Source: Episyrphus balteatus | Lineage: Eukaryota; Arthropoda; Insecta; Diptera; Syrphidae | DNA length: 64,000 nucleotides | Reading direction: 5' to 3' | Assembly (NCBI RefSeq): GCF_945859705.1 | Contig: NC_079135.1 | Coordinates: 109,332,288 to 109,396,287 of the forward strand | Shown: piece by piece, positions 59,946 through 64,000 of the stretch | Numbering within the stretch: the stretch's first letter is position 1 | Layout of the letters: every line of letters starts with the position of its first letter | Translations under genes and position numbers: made by a program | The notes under the pieces: generated by a model | Seen by the model: the letters and a program-made list of their open reading frames with translations, nothing else | The model's database searches: none | What the model was told of the DNA's origin: nothing

Positions 59946-62160
59946 GTCAATATAAAAAAAAAAACTTTTATTTCTTATGTACATAGATAGATTTGTACAA
60001 AAAAAAATCGAAATAGCTAGACATATGCAAGAAGATAATAACAAGATTAGTTAAGCATAATGCTTAAATTATTGAACGCACTATTGAATAAGAGAAAACC
60101 AAAATATTAGTTTTTGATGCGGTTGCGGTATAAGGTTTCCATTAGGGTAGGGGCACCAAAAAGTATACGCAACGGAAATACTTTCAATCTTCTTGAATAT
60201 TACAAAATCGACAACACTCTAAATGCTGAGAAATGTATATATTTTTTGCAGTTGTTTAATAAAACAAAAAGATTTCCCTTTCTAAAATACTATAATTTAA
60301 ATTTATTGCAAATAAGTAAAAAAAAAATAAAGGGAAAGGTACATATATAAATATTAACTATACGTTTCATCACTTGGGGTATATCATGGGAATAATATTT
60401 TTTTTTTTATGAAAGCAACGCCTTCAGATTAAGATCAAAGATTAAAGTAGAGATTGAATTTATAGCCGGATTAGGGTTTTAAAAATAATAAATTCATGAT
60501 GTCGTAAATCACGAAATAAAAATGCTACGTCTATGTATCTTTAGATACATCACGTTTCACAAAAATAAAAAAATAAAAAAATAAAAAAAATCGCAATGTA
60601 ATTACTGTTTAAGCTAAGGTTTATGGCTTTGTGCTAAAAAATTAATAATGAATTTTCACTTATAATTTCATGAAAATAAATTTTATTAATGTGTGGGCGC
60701 GCCGATTCCATTTTTTAAACTTTCCAATATTTAAGTTTAAATGGCGTCATATTTTTTTTTTCTATTTTTCAACACTTTCAACACGTTTCTTTGTGGTCAT
60801 TCACATTAAAAGAAAGATGTAAAATAAAATTAACATCGTTAAATAAAATCTAATTATTCGAATTGAGATTTGTTGTGATTTACAATTCTACATGGTATTA
60901 AACAATGTAATTAATTTAGTTATGTAAGATTTTGTTTTTCTGTAAGTCACACTTTACCAAGAGGATAGAAAATCTGAAAATTATTTTATGATCACCTGTA
61001 ATTCGACAACGCTTAAAAATTAGTAGACATTTTTTGATATTTAAATATAAAAGGCCACTGTGGCGTATGCGTAACATTTTCTACTATGGAAGCAATTTAA
61101 CGGGCAGTTCAAATAAAAGCAGTTGAACTTTCATGATCAATGCCAAAGCTTTGTATTCTCTTATACAAATCATTCATGAGTCGCACAAAATACAGTGCAT
61201 CACAATCGTATGTCAAAACAAATAAACATCAATAAATGAACTTGAGGCCTAATGGATTGCTTCAAACTGACATAAATGAAAACACAAACTGACTTGGCTT
61301 GTTATTGAAACAGATGTATCCGAAAACTGTCATAAGCTTGTTAGCAATAGAAGGCGCTGCAATATGCACGCACTTGCCGCACAGAGACCATTCAAACATC
61401 TCAAAAGTAATCTGCATTAATTGCCTTTTAAATCACACAAATTGAAACGGTCGACTACAGGTGTCTGAGTGAAGTTTCAAATCCAAATCAAAACAAACGG
61501 CAATGTTTTGAGAGAGAAAAAAAAAATATTGAAATACAAATTAATATTCAAATTAACATAAAATGCATTTTTTTTTCACTTAATATAACTCACGCTATCC
61601 ACAATGTACCTGTCAATCAATATGATTTTTTTTTTCATTACTAGACCGCTAAAGCTGATTATTTGCTTAATGTATTTATGTAAATTGTTTTGGTTATGAA
61701 AAATAATATACATTTGAACTTTTGTACACGCCTTCAGACAGTTAATAAAAAAACAAAAAAAAAAAAAAAACATTTACCCATTAAATCAGTTAAATGGAAA
61801 GGTAAACAATAAAGTGCTCCTATTCGCATTGAGAAGGCTTTAAAACAAAAAAAAAACTTAGCTCAATTTGTGGCTGTCAAGTGATTTCACTCCTGCTTTA
61901 AAACTTCAAATTATGTTATTATTATGAGTTAAACTATACTTTAGGTTGGCCAAGACCAACCCCAAAGTGGCTGTTGAATAAACAATGAAAATTATCGATA
62001 ATTGTTTTAAGCTATCGATCACTATGGAATATTCACCGAAGGCAGATTTTGTGATCGTTTTCTTTAACGACAGCAAAATATAAACATAAACTATCATACC
62101 GATATTTCTTAAGGAGGCAAAGTATCTATATGAATGAAGTTGTTATTTATCTGACAGAGC
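59946..62160. other. Gene-free interval
   Basis: AT-rich sequence without a supported gene. One inverted copy of the ATACGCCACAGTG motif is at 61055. A minus-strand open stretch at 61906-62112 (hydrophobic, reading FIVYSTATLGLVLANLKYSL) is open but matches nothing I recognise. Confidence 0.4.
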
Positions 62161-62169
62161 TCAAGAATT

Positions 62170-62261
62170 ATGGGAAATTTGAATGTGGACTTGCATCTTG
62201 CAGTCATTTTTACATTTGGTAATTTTTTTTTTAAGTTGGTAGAGCAGACACGCCGTCAAAG
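62170..62261 (+). CDS. Possible first coding exon of an unknown plus-strand gene
   Basis: An ATG opens a 31-residue stretch, MGNLNVDLHLAVIFTFGNFF then KLVEQTRRQ. It ends at a consensus donor (AG/GTAAGT at 62262). A consensus acceptor (TTCCTGTAG before 63990) at the window's right edge would continue the frame as R-R-L-V. The hydrophobic N-terminus could be a signal sequence. I do not recognise the protein. If real, the 1.7 kb intron contains the two mobile elements below. The evidence is only splice sites and an open frame. Confidence 0.3.
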
Positions 62262-62366
62262 GTAAGTTAAATTTAAGTACTTTATTAAGTGCTATTTAAT
62301 TTATTGTAAAACTGGATAAAGGCAAAAAATAAAAAAACCCAAAAAAAAAGTAACTGTTTGAGACTA

Positions 62367-62767
62367 ATAGAGCGGAATTCATAATCGTTACTCGAGTTAA
62401 GATTTTTTTCAACTCCAGTAAGTTGAGAAATATTTCCAGGAATTGGAATAGGGCTGTCACTACTTGAGTAAAAAAAATCTTGTCTTGAGGAAAATTTTTC
62501 TCACACTCGAAAATTTGACTGTCATGAAATTCGTCGTCCTACTTGTACAACTCAAACAAATATACGCGATTATTATTTTATTATAAAATTAGAACAATGT
62601 TTAATTCTTAAATACAAAAAAAAACGCTCACAATGACATAATGCATTTCAATGTCTTCTCTTCTCAGACGTTCACTTGAGAAAAAATTTCGATTCCAGTG
62701 ATGACTATGAATAAGTATTCGCTTAAGATATTTCTCAACTTGAGTGAAGACTGTGAATTCCGCCCAT
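62367..62767. mobile_element. Word-iterated TIR element, ACTCGAGT/ACTTGAG family
   Basis: The left end with GCGGAATTCA and the right end with TGAATTCCGC are inverted relatives, and AGACTA flanks both sides (62361-62366 and 62768-62773). Words of the type ACTTGAG, CTCGAGT and CTCAACTTGAG recur through the element. No protein is encoded. Confidence 0.6.
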
Positions 62768-62983
62768 AGACTATATGCACCTACACAAGAAGTAAAAAAT
62801 AGTATTAAGTACGACATTATATATAATTTTAACCTTTCTTGAGTTTTAAATTGGTATGCGATTTATGTCTTCTTCATAAAATATTTTTTCCGTCGTTATT
62901 AGGTTTTCTCTCTTGACTTCTTCTAGCGGAACTTAGATACGTTTTTAAACTTGTCCATGTTGCTTACGGCCGATTTCTTCACA

Positions 62984-63296
62984 GAGTCCTAGCGCTAGTA
63001 CCGGTCCTAGTCCTAAAGTTAGTACTCAAATCGGTATCAACTCATTTCTTCACTCAAGTACTAAGCCCTAGAACTGTCAATTTAGGACCGAGTACTAGTT
63101 AGGACTCGGTACTAGCTAGCTCCTCAAAATCAGCTAGGACCTGGTTATTATACCAATCGTTAGTACTCAAATCGGTACCAAATGATTTCTTCACAAAAGT
63201 CCTAAGCCCTAGTACTGTCAAATTGGTACCGAGTATTAGTTAGGACTCGGTATTTGTTAGGACCTCAAAATCGGTAGTCTAGCGGTTAGGACTTGA
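62984..63296. mobile_element. Word-iterated element, GTCCTAG/TAGTACTC family
   Basis: The ends AGTCCTAGCGCTAGTACC and GGTAGTCTAGCGGTTAGGACT are loose inverted copies. Words such as GGTACCGAGTA, TAGGACTCGGTA and AGTCCTA recur about a dozen times. A direct duplication with a period of 141 bp starts at 63018 and 63159 (GTTAGTACTCAAATCGGTA). It has no coding capacity. Confidence 0.65.
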
Positions 63297-64000
63297 ATCA
63301 AAGTAATGAATTTCATTCTTTTTAAGAGATATCTTACAGATTTTTTAATTTCTTGGGTGCTGTTTCATGATTTTTTGGTGATTTTAATAATTTGAATGAT
63401 TTTTAAAATTTACCAAGAACACCTGAAATGAGAAGTGCAATACCAGAACTTGAAGAATGAACAAAAGAACACTTCCTGATGAAAAAGTAACAAAAATGTA
63501 TATCGAACTTTCTAAAAGTGAAAACCAAGTCAAGAAAGGTGGGCTTTGCGTAGACATTCTGCATTTACATTTGTATTTCTAGAAATGCTGAAAGCCATTT
63601 ACGAGCAAAGTTAAACTCATTTCTGGAAATGAGTAGCCTACGACTACTTAAAGTATGACCTTTCGGGGCCATTTTTTGGGTGCAACAATTTTTTAACCAC
63701 AGTATCACAGATGAATATCCAACATCAATCTTCTAGTTTCAAACACAAAATATATGTTTGTTATATTTACAAATAGTTTTGAAGGCTATGTGCAAGCTAG
63801 TCTACAAGCCATGGTCAAATAATGCGATTTGCACCGATGACTAATATGAGACATAAACACATCAAAAAAATTAATGCGCCTTTAAAAACTGTTATTTTTA
63901 TTGAAATATATATGTACATTTACACATCTATGTACATAAATGGAAACTGTTTTTTGTTATTTCTTAACATATGATTATTCTTCCTGTAGGCGACTGGTGG

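Noticed and set aside
61906..62112. Minus-strand hydrophobic open stretch that might be a terminal exon
   Set aside because: It is open over about 66 codons with a possible acceptor, but no family resemblance, no partner exon upstream and no support beyond length.
1..64000. CRISPR arrays, operons, bacterial-type systems
   Set aside because: The gene structure is eukaryotic throughout; the short repeats seen are transposon words, not regularly spaced arrays.

Overview
This is AT-rich insect nuclear DNA, almost certainly from a higher fly (Diptera). The genes have short introns with GTAAGT-type donors, interrupted by a few very large introns full of transposons. Recognisable genes are fly-like: a nibbler/Mut-7 exonuclease, the transcription factor IWS1, the pigment and neurotransmitter hydrolase tan, and a gustatory receptor beside tan that I take to be Gr8a. 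From memory, tan and Gr8a are also close neighbours on the Drosophila X chromosome. I cannot name the species.

Layout. 1-9.9 kb: nibbler-like gene on the minus strand, 11 exons, with one 5.5 kb intron (3894-9363) that carries two tandem foldback elements. 9.9-11.5 kb: shared head-to-head promoter interval with two mobile-element insertions. 11.5-17.7 kb: IWS1 on the plus strand, 5 exons, with a strongly repetitive Arg/Ser N-terminal half. Its 3.9 kb second intron holds small inverted-repeat elements, a tRNA-like SINE and an antisense copia fossil. 17.7-32.1 kb: no gene that I can support; a graveyard of DNA transposons and a LINE remnant. 32.2-39.4 kb: seven exons of tan on the minus strand, missing only about the first 24 residues. 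The 5' part lies farther right, possibly with a leader exon near 50.2 kb. 49.6-55.7 kb: nested DNA transposons between tan and the receptor. 56.35-57.79 kb: Gr8a-like receptor, complete in five exons except for one in-frame TGA. 58.5-64 kb: a Tc1-like fossil, more inverted-repeat elements, and a possible first exon of a plus-strand gene that leaves the window.

The most striking signal is not a gene. About ten unrelated small DNA elements share one design: the terminal inverted repeat contains a short word of about 10-18 bp, and that word is repeated many times inside the element in both orientations. Several elements have exact target-site duplications (9, 8, 6, 3 or 2 bp), so their ends are well defined. 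One contains a perfect 220 bp palindrome and one contains a tRNA-like sequence. Other points worth following up are the otherwise intact Gr8a with a single stop codon, a three-deep nest of insertions each with its own 8 bp target duplication, and an element whose empty site is present elsewhere in the same window.

All gene identities come from reading motifs by eye. No search or alignment program was run.
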